64,000 nucleotides of DNA. Origin: a bacterium. GTDB lineage: Bacteria; Bacteroidota; Ignavibacteria; SZUA-365. The position numbers and the translations under genes were made by a program. The first letter of the stretch is position 1. Each line of letters opens with the position of its first letter. The notes under the pieces were generated by a model that was not told the DNA's origin, ran no database searches, and saw nothing but the letters and a program-made list of their open reading frames with translations. The stretch is from NCBI GenBank assembly GCA_020444325.1, contig JAHLLD010000009.1, positions 120,602 through 184,601 on the forward strand, in the 5' to 3' direction. Shown here one piece after another: positions 26,817 through 35,903 of this stretch.

Positions 26817-27842
26817 TTAAATCAGCAGAATCACGATACCGGTGATCACGACGTTCGCCAGTGCAATCGGCAGCATGACCTTCCATCCGAGATCCATGAG
26901 CTGGTCGTAGCGGAAACGCGGTACGCTCCAGCGAACCCACAGGAACACGAAGAGGAAGAAGCCGACCTTGAGCACAAACGCGAGAATCTGAAGGGCAACA
27001 TTCACGCCTGCCGGGAGCTGCAGGAGCTCGAGGTACGGGACCTGCCATCCACCGAGATACAGCGTCGTCATGATGGCGCTTGCCGTAATCATATTGGCAT
27101 ACTCGGCAAGGAAGAACAAGGCAAATTTGAAGCTGCTGTATTCCGTGTGATACCCGCCAACCAGCTCGGGTTCCGCCTCGGGAAGGTCGAAGGGCGTCCG
27201 GTTGGTTTCCGCGAAGGCGGCGACAACAAAGGTGATGAATCCCACGGGCTGCAGCACCATGTTCCACATCCATCCATGCTGATGGGAAACGATATCGGTC
27301 AGCTGCAGCGAACCGGTAATCATGACAACGCCGATCACGCTGAGACCCATCGAGAGCTCATAGCTGATCATCTGCGCCGACGAACGGAGTCCGCCCAGCA
27401 GCGAGTACTTGTTATTCGATGACCAGCCGCTCAGTGTCAATCCGTACACCCCCATTGACGTCAGCGCCAGTACGTAAAGAATGCCGATGTTCACATCGGC
27501 GATGATCATCTTGACCTCACGCCCGAACATGTGAATGGTGTCGCCCGCGATGGGCACGACGGCAAGTGTGCTGAACGCCACGCCGATCGAAATAATCGGT
27601 GCCAGGGTGTGGATGAAACGGTTGGCCGCTGTTGGGACGATGTCTTCCTTCAGCAGCAGCTTGATCACATCGGCATACGGCTGAAGCAAGCCGCGCCATC
27701 CGACGCGGTTGGGTCCGAGGCGATTCTGGATGAATGCACTGACCTTACGCTCCGCGTACACGAGCTCAGCCACCGTCAGAAGCACCACGGTCAACATGAC
27801 GACGATTTTGATAAGTATTATGAGAATGTCGGTGATATCCAT
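26817..27842 (-). CDS. nuoH: NADH-quinone oxidoreductase subunit H
   Basis: A 341-residue membrane protein with about eight helices. It has the highly conserved cytoplasmic loop E-R-K-V-S-A-F-I-Q-N-R-L-G-P-N-R-V-G (residues ~30-48) and the acidic loop F-D-L-P-E-A-E-P-E-L-V-G-G-Y-H-T-E-Y that lines the quinone tunnel and E-channel. It forms the heel of complex I, joining the peripheral arm to the membrane arm. Lies 14 bp after nuoG and 27 bp before nuoI. Confidence 0.97.
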   Translation of the reverse strand: MDITDILIILIKIVVMLTVVLLTVAELVYAERKVSAFIQNRLGPNRVGWRGLLQPYADVIKLLLKEDIVPTAANRFIHTLAPIISIGVAFSTLAVVPIAGDTIHMFGREVKMIIADVNIGILYVLALTSMGVYGLTLSGWSSNNKYSLLGGLRSSAQMISYELSMGLSVIGVVMITGSLQLTDIVSHQHGWMWNMVLQPVGFITFVVAAFAETNRTPFDLPEAEPELVGGYHTEYSSFKFALFFLAEYANMITASAIMTTLYLGGWQVPYLELLQLPAGVNVALQILAFVLKVGFFLFVFLWVRWSVPRFRYDQLMDLGWKVMLPIALANVVITGIVILLI

Positions 27843-27856
27843 GATCTCAATGTGGC

Positions 27857-29560
27857 TTATGAACGAACATCGCTGTACACGTACGGGAGAAGATGCTCAG
27901 GCGTTTCACCGGAGAGTCGAACGCCCCAGCGGCCAAGCTTTTCATAGTCCAGACCGCGCAACGCGTCGATGCGGCTGGCCATGTCTTCAAAAATATCTTC
28001 AGGGTGATTGAATTTCCACGATGCACCCATGAGCACGGCAAGATTGGTCAGAATCTGACCCGTGGATTTCGCATCGTACTTCTTCATGCGGCCCCAGCGG
28101 TCGAACTCGCTGGCGAACTTGTCGAGACGGCTCATGGCGTAGGGTCCCATCCAGCGCTCGTTTTCGGCTGTCACGATGGCCGGATGAAGCAGCTGCAGCT
28201 GCTGTTCGAAATTCAGGAGGCTCCCGAACTTCTCTGCAAATGCCGCCGCTGGCAGTACAACATCGGCATGCTCCGTTGCGGGGGACAGGTTGCTGACGAT
28301 GGCCAGCGTGAATGCAGCTTTCTCCACCGCACTGGTGACACCCTGCACTTCATCCGCCCTGTAGTCGGTAAGCACGAGTGCCTTGATTTTCCCCTGCTGC
28401 AGCAATTCGAGAATATGCGTGTAGCCGTGTGCCTCATCCGCAGGCACAAGCCCGACAAGACGGGCACCTGCGCTGTTAGGAGTCTTGTCCGCACGAAGCA
28501 GAAATTCGTCCTGGTCCTCCTCCACGACATGAGGCAGGATATCCAGGTACGGCGTTTTCAGCACCTCCCGTGCAAAGCGGGATGCGAGGTAATTATCTTC
28601 ACACGTATCGAATGCCGATCCGATCAGGGCCGACTGCTCGCCTCTGTAGGTTTTCAGCTCGGAGGACGCGGCAGCAAGCGCTTCGTCCCAGCCGACCGGC
28701 TTCAGGCTGCCATCTTTTCGCAGCATCGGCTGCACGACACGGGTTTCCGCGTTGACGTGCTTCCAGCTCTCAAGCCGGCCCTTGTCGCACATCCAGAAAT
28801 TGTTGACTTCCTGATTCTCACGCGGCGTCAGACGCAAGATTTCGTTCTTCCGCACCCACACGTCAATATTGCAGCCACGCGCACATCCGTTACAAACGCT
28901 TGGCGTTTCCGACATGTCCCACGCCCGCGCCTGGAAGCGGAATTCCTTGCTCGTCAGGGCGCCCACGGGACAGATGTCAATCACGTTCATGGAATACGGG
29001 TTGTCAAGCTTCTTTCCGGGGAAGGTCTCGATATTGACACGGTCACCACGCTCGACGAAGGTCAGCTGCGGGTAGCCCACGATATCTTCGCAGAAGCGGA
29101 TGCAGCGGGAACAGGAGATGCAGCGCTCGGCATCGAACATGACATGGGGACCCAGTTCATGACGCTTCGGCTTATGTTCCTTGTCTTCGTCGAAGCGGCT
29201 CTCCCCTACCGAAAAGCGATACGCATAATCCTGCAGCTTGCATTCCCCTGCCTCGTCGCAGATTGGACAGTCAAGGGGATGATTGATGAGGATGAATTCC
29301 ATAACCGCTTCCCGTGCCTGCACAGCTTTCTCACTGTTCACATGCACAACCATGCCGTCCATGCAGCGGGTCGAGCAGGCGATCACCTGCTTGGGCATCT
29401 TTTCAACTTCCACAAGACACATGCGGCAGTTGCCGGAAATGGACAGTCCGGGGTGCCAGCAGAAATGCGGCACGTAGATGCCGTTCTCGAAGGCCGCTTC
29501 AATAATGGTCTTCGAAGGATCTGTCTGGATTTCCTTACCGTCGATCGTGATGGTAATCAT
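27857..29560 (-). CDS. nuoG: NADH-quinone oxidoreductase subunit G (short form)
   Basis: A 567-residue protein. The N-terminal [2Fe-2S] domain contains C-W-H-P-G-L-S-I-S-G-N-C-R-M-C-L-V-E. Next come the His/Cys N5 segment (D-C-P-I-C-D-E-A-G-E-C-K-L-Q) and the N4-type C-I-S-C-S-R-C-I-R-F-C. A further four-Cys cluster follows (C-N-G-C-A-R-G-C-N-I, later Cys in M-C-D-K-G-R). The molybdopterin-fold C-terminus is much shorter than in E. coli NuoG (~900 residues), as in several other phyla. Carries electrons from the flavin module to NuoI. It starts 9 bp after the aminotransferase gene and is followed by nuoH and nuoI, but no nuoJ-N genes are seen. Confidence 0.95.
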   Translation of the reverse strand: MITITIDGKEIQTDPSKTIIEAAFENGIYVPHFCWHPGLSISGNCRMCLVEVEKMPKQVIACSTRCMDGMVVHVNSEKAVQAREAVMEFILINHPLDCPICDEAGECKLQDYAYRFSVGESRFDEDKEHKPKRHELGPHVMFDAERCISCSRCIRFCEDIVGYPQLTFVERGDRVNIETFPGKKLDNPYSMNVIDICPVGALTSKEFRFQARAWDMSETPSVCNGCARGCNIDVWVRKNEILRLTPRENQEVNNFWMCDKGRLESWKHVNAETRVVQPMLRKDGSLKPVGWDEALAAASSELKTYRGEQSALIGSAFDTCEDNYLASRFAREVLKTPYLDILPHVVEEDQDEFLLRADKTPNSAGARLVGLVPADEAHGYTHILELLQQGKIKALVLTDYRADEVQGVTSAVEKAAFTLAIVSNLSPATEHADVVLPAAAFAEKFGSLLNFEQQLQLLHPAIVTAENERWMGPYAMSRLDKFASEFDRWGRMKKYDAKSTGQILTNLAVLMGASWKFNHPEDIFEDMASRIDALRGLDYEKLGRWGVRLSGETPEHLLPYVYSDVRS

Positions 29561-29569
29561 AGACGATCT

Positions 29570-30781
29570 CTAATCCTTTCTGGTCACATGATTATACTGC
29601 TCGATCCCTTTCGCGACGAGTTCCACGGCGCGCCTGCAATCGGGGGCATTGAGCACGTATGCGAGTCGTGCTTCATTGCTTCCCCGCCCCTGCGTGGCGT
29701 AAAATCCGGGACCTGGTGCGATCATCGTCGTCTCATTGTTGTCGCTGAAATCGGTCAGCATCCAGGCGGCAAATGCCTCGATGTCGTCCACAGGGAACTG
29801 CGCCATGATATAAAACGCCCCGCTGGGCTTGCGGCACAGCAGTCCGGGAATCTTCTGCAGTTCATCGAAGGTCTCATCGCGGCGCGTGCGATATTCACTG
29901 ATCATCGGATCGAAGTACTTCGCGCCCTCGGCCACGAGTGCGGCTGAACCCACCTGTTCGAGCGTGGCCGTGCATAGCCTGGCCTGGCCGAAACGCAGAA
30001 CGACATCCATGAAACGCTTGTTTCGGCTGATCACCGCACCCATGCGGCCCCCGCAGAGACTGTAGCGCTTCGAAAGACTGTCCATAACGATGGCATGCTC
30101 CTCGAGTCCATCGATATCAAGCACACTCTTCGTTGCACCTTCATAGACGAATTCGCGGTACACCTCGTCCGACAGCACAAAGAGGTTGTGCTTGACGGCG
30201 ATGTCCCGCACGAGCATCAGTTCCTCATCCCGCAGCACCGTTCCGGTAGGATTATTCGGATTGCAGATGATGATGCCGCGCGTGCGCGGTGTGATATGCT
30301 GCTCGATAGCCTCCGCGGCAGGCAGGTGAAAACCGTCTTCCGCCTGCGTGGCGATCGGGACGAGGCGCACGCCTGCCATGATCGCGAACCCGTTGTAGTT
30401 GGTGTAAAAGGGTTCGAATACGATGAGCTCATCGCCGGGTTCGGCGACAGCCATCATGGAAAACAGAATCGCTTCACTGCCGCCGGTGGTGATGACAATG
30501 TCGTCGTAGGCAAGCGGGATACTGAGTGAATCGTAATACTGCTGCAGACTTTCGATAAAAATTCGTATGCCCTGGGAATTCCCGTAGGCGATGACTTTTT
30601 CTTCGTAGGCCCGAACCGCATCGTAGAATTCAGGCGGCGTCGGGATATCGGGCTGGCCGATGTTGAGATGATAGACATGGGTTCCACGCTTCCTGGCTTC
30701 GTCCCCGAGCGGTACGAGTTTGCGTATGGGAGAAGCCGGCATGATGGAGGCGCGGTGGGAAAGCTGAGGTGCGGATATCAT
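29570..30781 (-). CDS. PLP-dependent class I aminotransferase (aspartate/aromatic type)
   Basis: About 403 residues from the preferred ATG at 30781; the frame is open to 30832, but fold-type I homologues begin near L-S-H-R-A-S-I-M-P. Motifs: N-I-G-Q-P-D-I-P-T-P at the N-terminus, G-G-S-E-A-I for phosphate binding, N-P-N-N-P-T-G, D-E-V-Y-R-E, Schiff-base Lys in S-L-S-K-R-Y-S-L-C-G-G-R and a C-terminal Arg region (N-E-A-R-L-A-Y). Transfers the amino group between aspartate-like donors and 2-oxoglutarate. It is the first gene of the run that continues into nuoGHI, separated by only 9 bp; the metabolic link is not obvious. Confidence 0.92.
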   Translation of the reverse strand: MISAPQLSHRASIMPASPIRKLVPLGDEARKRGTHVYHLNIGQPDIPTPPEFYDAVRAYEEKVIAYGNSQGIRIFIESLQQYYDSLSIPLAYDDIVITTGGSEAILFSMMAVAEPGDELIVFEPFYTNYNGFAIMAGVRLVPIATQAEDGFHLPAAEAIEQHITPRTRGIIICNPNNPTGTVLRDEELMLVRDIAVKHNLFVLSDEVYREFVYEGATKSVLDIDGLEEHAIVMDSLSKRYSLCGGRMGAVISRNKRFMDVVLRFGQARLCTATLEQVGSAALVAEGAKYFDPMISEYRTRRDETFDELQKIPGLLCRKPSGAFYIMAQFPVDDIEAFAAWMLTDFSDNNETTMIAPGPGFYATQGRGSNEARLAYVLNAPDCRRAVELVAKGIEQYNHVTRKD

Positions 30782-30925
30782 TGTCAGGTCGTCGTAGTAA
30801 AAAACGGTTGAAACGCTTTTATAGACAGCCATTTCAGCATTGGAACGCGTGAAATGGTCCGAATTGGTATAATCCTAACAAATGTAAGGACATAAGCAGC
30901 AATTACCAAAAGGACGGGGTGCGGC

Positions 30926-32248
30926 TTACGTGGCGGGATGCAGACGCATTTCCGTCAGGCGCCGCGGATCGAACAACTGCGCACAGAGGATGCGAAGACT
31001 TTCGGGATTCACCTCGTGTACACCGGCGAGCAGCTCCTCGACAGTGATGTCACGCTGGTACACGAGAGCATCTTTCCCGAGACGCGACATGCGATTTGTC
31101 ATGCTCTCCAAGCCCATCAGCATTCCCCCGATCACCTGCTCCTTGGCCCTGTTAAGCTCACGAACGGAGACCTGGCGCTCAGCCAGTGCCATAAGCTCTT
31201 TCAGGATGTGCCCGCGGGCACGTTCGGTCTGTCCGCTCTCCAGTCCGGCATACACACCGAACGTGGAAACGTCATGATACATGGAAAGGAAAGAGTAGAT
31301 GTTGTAGGCATAACCGTATCGTTCACGCAATCGCTGGAAAAGCCGTGAGCTCATCCCCTCACCAAGCAAGGCGTTGAGAACGGCAAGGGCATGGCGCGTC
31401 TTCCCGTGATATCCCTCCGCCATGGCGCCAAGAACGAGGTGTGTCTGCTGGATGGGACGGGGACGTGCATCAGTGCGCGCAGCATGACGCCTGGGACGCG
31501 GCCGGACGGCGACAGTTCCGTGCGGGACGGATGAAAATTCCTGTTCGCATATCGCGACAAGTCTGTCATGGTCCACGGCACCTGCCGCGGCAACAACCAT
31601 ATTCTCAGCCGTGTAATGCCTGTTGACAAACTCCTGTAATTGCGCACGCGTGTAGGATGCAATGTTCGCTTCCTGGCCGAGAATGGTCTGCGCAAGGGGA
31701 TGCTGGCCGTAGAGCAAGGCTTCGAACTGCTCGTGTACAAGATCCTCGGGGTCATCTTCCGCCCCGCGAAGCTCCTCGATGATCACCTGTTTTTCCTTGG
31801 CGATCTCCACATCAGGGAATACCGGATGCAGCACGATATCCGCCAGCAGATGAACGGCGCGTGCGAGGTGGGGACGCAGGACACGAGCGTAATAGCAGGT
31901 CGTATCCTTTGTTGTAAAGGCGTTGATATATCCACCCACCGCTTCGAGATATTGCGCAATATGATGCGTACGTCGGCGCTGCGTCCCTTTGAACACCGAA
32001 TGTTCGATGAAATGGGAAATCCCGTTTTCGGCTCCCGTTTCATCACGGCTGCCCGTATTGATCCACACCCCGAGCGCCAAGGAATGCACGGAAGGCACCT
32101 GCTCGGTCACGATGCGCAACCCGGAGGCAAGTGTCGTACAACGGTATGCCGTGCCGCTTCCGCTGAGCGTTTGCGCGACTGGCGAGCCGTCTCGAACGCT
32201 GTTTTTCCTCTTCGATCGCATGGGTGTCGTATGGAAAAATGTGGTCAA
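30926..32248 (-). CDS. M16-family zinc peptidase (pitrilysin/processing-peptidase type)
   Basis: A 440-residue protein with the inverted zinc motif H-F-I-E-H (H-x-x-E-H), preceded by G-S-R-D-E-T-G-A-E-N-G-I-S and followed ~75 residues later by the third ligand region (I-I-E-E-L-R-G-A-E-D-D-P-E). The C-terminal half has the R/Y substrate motif (R-L-R-E-R-Y-G-Y-A-Y) in the second M16 domain. Single-gene bacterial M16B enzymes of this length act as dimers on peptides. No signal peptide is evident, so it is likely cytoplasmic. The PAS gene upstream overlaps it by 4 bp, implying coupling. Confidence 0.92.
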   Translation of the reverse strand: MTTFFHTTPMRSKRKNSVRDGSPVAQTLSGSGTAYRCTTLASGLRIVTEQVPSVHSLALGVWINTGSRDETGAENGISHFIEHSVFKGTQRRRTHHIAQYLEAVGGYINAFTTKDTTCYYARVLRPHLARAVHLLADIVLHPVFPDVEIAKEKQVIIEELRGAEDDPEDLVHEQFEALLYGQHPLAQTILGQEANIASYTRAQLQEFVNRHYTAENMVVAAAGAVDHDRLVAICEQEFSSVPHGTVAVRPRPRRHAARTDARPRPIQQTHLVLGAMAEGYHGKTRHALAVLNALLGEGMSSRLFQRLRERYGYAYNIYSFLSMYHDVSTFGVYAGLESGQTERARGHILKELMALAERQVSVRELNRAKEQVIGGMLMGLESMTNRMSRLGKDALVYQRDITVEELLAGVHEVNPESLRILCAQLFDPRRLTEMRLHPAT

Positions 32249-33126
32249 TCGGTGGGACGAAGCAGGCAGGTGACCTGATGAAGATGGCCATCCCTGTCAC
32301 AGAGCGGCATGAGGGTGACACGCAGTGAGACCGTACCGCCGTCGCCGCGCTTCAGCGGGAGAATGATTTCCCGCCGCTCACCGCATTCGAGTCCTTCAAG
32401 CACGGCGGTTGTCGACGACGCATGATCGTCGTCAAGAAGAAGCGCAATCGGCTGATCCAGCATCGACTCCCGGTCCCGGCCAAGCATGGCCTCTGCCCCG
32501 GTGTTCCAGGTTTTGATATGCAGATCCGCTGTCACGGAAATAATTCCGACCTCGCTGAGTTCGTTGGCGATGCCGCGCATGAGAGATTCATATGCGCTGC
32601 TGAAATGCTGACAGCGCTTGAACTCGGTGATGTCCCGGATACTGATGCGGATGCCGATCTGCTTGCCTTTACGCGTCTGAACCGGTTTCCACGAAGCCTG
32701 CACCCAACGTGTGTCTCCTTCCCTGGTATGCAGTTTATACTCGACGCCATCATCCGCTTCCCCGTTCAGCGCACGACTCCGGTCTGCGCGAAACTGCTCG
32801 AGACTGTCGTCGTGGACCAGATTCTCGAGATGCGCCACACCGTTCATGAAATCCGCGGGTGTAAACCCGAGGATATGTTCACTTGCAGGACTCACGAACT
32901 CGTAACTGCCATTGACATTGTACCAGAATTCCAGACTGGTGGTCATGTCCGCGATAATGTGCAGCCGTTCATGCGTTTCGTGCAGAAGTTTCTTGTACTT
33001 GTTCTTCTGCGCGGTAAGCACACGGCTCACAGCAGCCCGTTGCGGGTTGGAGAGATTGAGGTTATCGAGGCTTATCGAACGTTTTTTTCGAATCATGGGA
33101 ATATTGGGCGTGGGGAATTTGTACAT
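32245..33126 (-). CDS. Stand-alone double PAS-domain protein
   Basis: The start is uncertain: ATG at 33126 or 33096; the frame is open to 33219. After a basic N-terminus and a short coiled stretch there are two PAS domains. The first is at about 58-178, with L-E-F-W-Y-N-V-N-G-S-Y-E-F-V-S-P-A and a PAC-type ending G-I-R-I-S-I-R-D-I-T-E. The second is at about 190-290, with G-I-I-S-V-T-A-D-L-H-I-K-T-W-N-T-G-A-E. No histidine-kinase, GGDEF or other output domain follows; the protein ends right after the second PAS. It may sense a small molecule or redox state and work through protein contacts. Overlaps the M16 peptidase gene by 4 bp. Confidence 0.83.
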   Translation of the reverse strand: MYKFPTPNIPMIRKKRSISLDNLNLSNPQRAAVSRVLTAQKNKYKKLLHETHERLHIIADMTTSLEFWYNVNGSYEFVSPASEHILGFTPADFMNGVAHLENLVHDDSLEQFRADRSRALNGEADDGVEYKLHTREGDTRWVQASWKPVQTRKGKQIGIRISIRDITEFKRCQHFSSAYESLMRGIANELSEVGIISVTADLHIKTWNTGAEAMLGRDRESMLDQPIALLLDDDHASSTTAVLEGLECGERREIILPLKRGDGGTVSLRVTLMPLCDRDGHLHQVTCLLRPTD

Positions 33127-33250
33127 CAAATTCTGCGCCTGGCATTCTTGCTCTGCGAGGGACCATCTAATGTAAAAAAAAGCGCGGAGACTACCTATAA
33201 CGAAGTCTGTCCACGGCAAGCCGATGACGACCTGAGCAGAAGCGCGATGA

Positions 33251-35461
33251 CTAACGGAGCACTTCCTTCAGTCTGTCGCGAAGGCGTCCGTGTCGTGGCT
33301 TTTCGAGCGGAGATTGCACCGCAGTGGCAACCGCGGATCGGTGCCCGAGCATGATGAGCATGTCTCGCGCACGTGTCATGGCGGTATACAGCAGGGTTCG
33401 CCGCAGCATAATGCGATGCTGCATCACCATGGGAAGGATGACGATCGGATATTCGCTTCCCTGGCTTTTGTGGATGGTGATGGCATAGGCAAGCACCAGC
33501 TGCTGGGTTTCATCGGCGGTGTAATCGACATCCCTCCCGTCGAATTCCACGATGAGGCGGTTTTCTTCTTCATCGAATGTGCGGACATACCCGATATCCC
33601 CGTTGTACACGTCTTTCTGGTAGTCATTGCGAATCTGCATGACCTTGTCGCCGGCGCGAAATGTCCTGTCGCCGTGATGATATACCACGCGTCCCCCGCC
33701 ATTGATCGCCTGCTGCAACACGTGATTGAGATGCGTGACGCCAGCCGGCGTATTGTACATGGGCGAAAGCACCTGCACGTCCCTGCGAAGATCGCAATCC
33801 ACAGCGGTGGGCAGCCGATCGATGATGAGATCACGGATAAGCTGGGCAATATTTTCCCCGGTGCTCACCTCGCGGAAAAACGTCTCCCCTCCCTCGAGCA
33901 GCTTGCTGTCGAAGGTGGGCATGAAGCCTTCACGCACACGGTGTGCGTTGCTTACAATACTGCTCTTCTCTTCCTGGCGAAAGATGAGTTTCAGAGTCAC
34001 GGAGTCGATTTCTCCGCAGCCGAGCATATCGCGCAGCACCGCGCCCGGTCCGACAGACGGCAGCTGGTCCGCATCGCCGACGAGTACGATACGACAGCCC
34101 GGGGGACGAGCACGCAGCAGGGCCGCCATCAGTCCCACATCCACCATGGAAACTTCGTCCACGACGAGAATATCAGCCTCGATGGGCGTGGTTTCGTCAC
34201 GCTGAAAACCACCGGTCACGGGATCGAACTCGAGCATGCGGTGTATGGTCTTGGCTTCGCAGCCTGTTATTTCTGTAATTCTTTTTGCTGCGCGTCCCGT
34301 GGGAGCGCAGATGGCCGCACGCCACTTCAGCCTCCGGGCAACATGCAGGATGCCAATCAACGTCGTTGTCTTTCCCGTGCCGGGACCACCGGTGAGGATG
34401 CATAAGGGACCCGCGAGGCAGCGGTGGATGGCATCGACCTGCTGGGCATTGAAACGCAGTGCACGATCCTCTTCGACTTCGGTGAGGGATTCGTCGAGGG
34501 CGAGATGATCGAGCCCGTTCCACTGCTCGGAAAATGCATGTGCGATGGCTTCGGCAATCTGTACTTCCGCGGCAAAAAGTGCCGGCAGAAAAAGCAGTCC
34601 CTCTTCCTCGAGTATGCTCCCTTTCTCCCTGCACTCCGACAATGCTGCGGAGACGGTGGTTTCGTCGACTTCAAGCACAGTAGCAGCGTGATGGAGGAAT
34701 TGCTCGTAGGGAATGGCACAGTGTCCATCTCTGTTCGCCGCTTCATGAAGCACCCAGCTCAGTCCGGCCTCCACCCGGCGCTCATCTGCGCTCTCCACTC
34801 CCATAGACCGGGCGATGCTGTCGGCCACGGTAAATCCGATGCCCTCGACATCCTCAACCAGCCTGTAAGGATTTTCCCGCATTATCGCGACGGCCTCTGT
34901 TTTCCATGTATGGAAAATCCGTACCGCCCACGAGGTGCTGATATCATGCTGTCTGAGAAAGAGCATTACCTGCTGCACCCCGCGCTGCTCGTCCCACGAT
35001 TTCTGAATCGTTTCCAGCTTTTTCTCACCTATCCCATCGATCTCCCGCAACCGGCCAATATCGGTATTCATCACTTCAATAGTGTTCATGCCGAAACGGT
35101 CAACGATTTTTCCTGCGGTGCTTATCCCTATCCCCTTGAGGAGGCCGGAAGAAAGAAAACGAATGATACCGTCTTCTGTAACCGGCATCTGCACATCGTA
35201 GGAAGTGAACTTGAACTGTTTCCCGTATCGGGGATGCTCATCCCAGCGGCCGATCAGGACATACCTGTCCCCCGGTGCCGGGGATAGCATTTCACCGACG
35301 GCGACGATGGGAAAGAGCTCGTTCTCAACCCGCACCCGCAAAACGACGAAAGCGCTGTCAGCCGCAGACCAGGTCACCCTGTCGAGCGTGCCCTCGAGTT
35401 TTACCGGCGGTTGCGATTCACCGCGACTGCGATTATCATGTGCGTTCCGTGTATCACTCAT
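33251..35461 (-). CDS. recD2: RecD2-type ATP-dependent DNA helicase
   Basis: A 736-residue SF1B helicase. The N-terminal RecD2-specific region includes helix-hairpin-helix-like text ([23 protein letters not shown]). Walker A is [10 protein letters not shown], Walker [10 protein letters not shown], motif [15 protein letters not shown]. The C-terminal UvrD-like motif V is [13 protein letters not shown] and motif VI T-A-M-T-R-A-R. Known role: 5'-3' DNA unwinding in repair, in bacteria lacking a RecBCD-bound form. No recB/recC is nearby, consistent with RecD2. Its start codon overlaps that of the divergent YjbQ gene. Confidence 0.95.
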   Translation of the reverse strand: MSDTRNAHDNRSRGESQPPVKLEGTLDRVTWSAADSAFVVLRVRVENELFPIVAVGEMLSPAPGDRYVLIGRWDEHPRYGKQFKFTSYDVQMPVTEDGIIRFLSSGLLKGIGISTAGKIVDRFGMNTIEVMNTDIGRLREIDGIGEKKLETIQKSWDEQRGVQQVMLFLRQHDISTSWAVRIFHTWKTEAVAIMRENPYRLVEDVEGIGFTVADSIARSMGVESADERRVEAGLSWVLHEAANRDGHCAIPYEQFLHHAATVLEVDETTVSAALSECREKGSILEEEGLLFLPALFAAEVQIAEAIAHAFSEQWNGLDHLALDESLTEVEEDRALRFNAQQVDAIHRCLAGPLCILTGGPGTGKTTTLIGILHVARRLKWRAAICAPTGRAAKRITEITGCEAKTIHRMLEFDPVTGGFQRDETTPIEADILVVDEVSMVDVGLMAALLRARPPGCRIVLVGDADQLPSVGPGAVLRDMLGCGEIDSVTLKLIFRQEEKSSIVSNAHRVREGFMPTFDSKLLEGGETFFREVSTGENIAQLIRDLIIDRLPTAVDCDLRRDVQVLSPMYNTPAGVTHLNHVLQQAINGGGRVVYHHGDRTFRAGDKVMQIRNDYQKDVYNGDIGYVRTFDEEENRLIVEFDGRDVDYTADETQQLVLAYAITIHKSQGSEYPIVILPMVMQHRIMLRRTLLYTAMTRARDMLIMLGHRSAVATAVQSPLEKPRHGRLRDRLKEVLR

Positions 35462-35891
35462 GATTCTGGAGCGGGAAGTGAAGTTTCACACTGAATATCT
35501 CTGGTTCAATACCCGCACAAAGCGGGAGTACATCAACATCACACGCGACGTCGAGGAAATCCTTGCCAAAAGCGGAATTCGCGAAGGCATGATACTCGTC
35601 TCCGCCATGCATATCACAGCTGGCGTCTGGGTCAATGACGCTGAATCGGGGCTGCTGCAGGACATTGACGACTGGCTCGAAGGACTTGCACCGTATAAGG
35701 ACGGTTACCGGCACCATCGCACCGGGGAAACGAACGGCGATGCGCATCTTAAGAACCTGATCGTGCATCACCAGGTCATCGTCCCTGTCACTGATGCTGC
35801 GCTCGACTTCGGGCCCTGGCAGCAGATTTACTATGCGGAATTCGACGGGATGCGGCGGAAACGCCTTATCGTGAAAATCATGGGCGAATAG
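35460..35891 (+). CDS. YjbQ/UPF0047 family protein
   Basis: A 143-residue protein matching the small conserved YjbQ family: [48 protein letters not shown] and [11 protein letters not shown] at the end. Conserved His/Glu residues suggest a metal or phosphate site; weak thiamine-phosphate-synthase activity has been reported for the family. The start is 35460, since the family begins here; an upstream-open frame is a shadow of recD2. The ATG shares bases with the recD2 ATG on the other strand (CATG), so its ribosome-binding site must lie inside recD2; none is obvious. Confidence 0.9.
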   Translation: MILEREVKFHTEYLWFNTRTKREYINITRDVEEILAKSGIREGMILVSAMHITAGVWVNDAESGLLQDIDDWLEGLAPYKDGYRHHRTGETNGDAHLKNLIVHHQVIVPVTDAALDFGPWQQIYYAEFDGMRRKRLIVKIMGE

Positions 35892-35903
35892 TACCGCAGG
35901 AGG

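Noticed and set aside
27893..29947. 684-codon plus-strand open frame
   Set aside because: Antisense shadow of nuoG and the aminotransferase gene, both of which have clear cofactor motifs.
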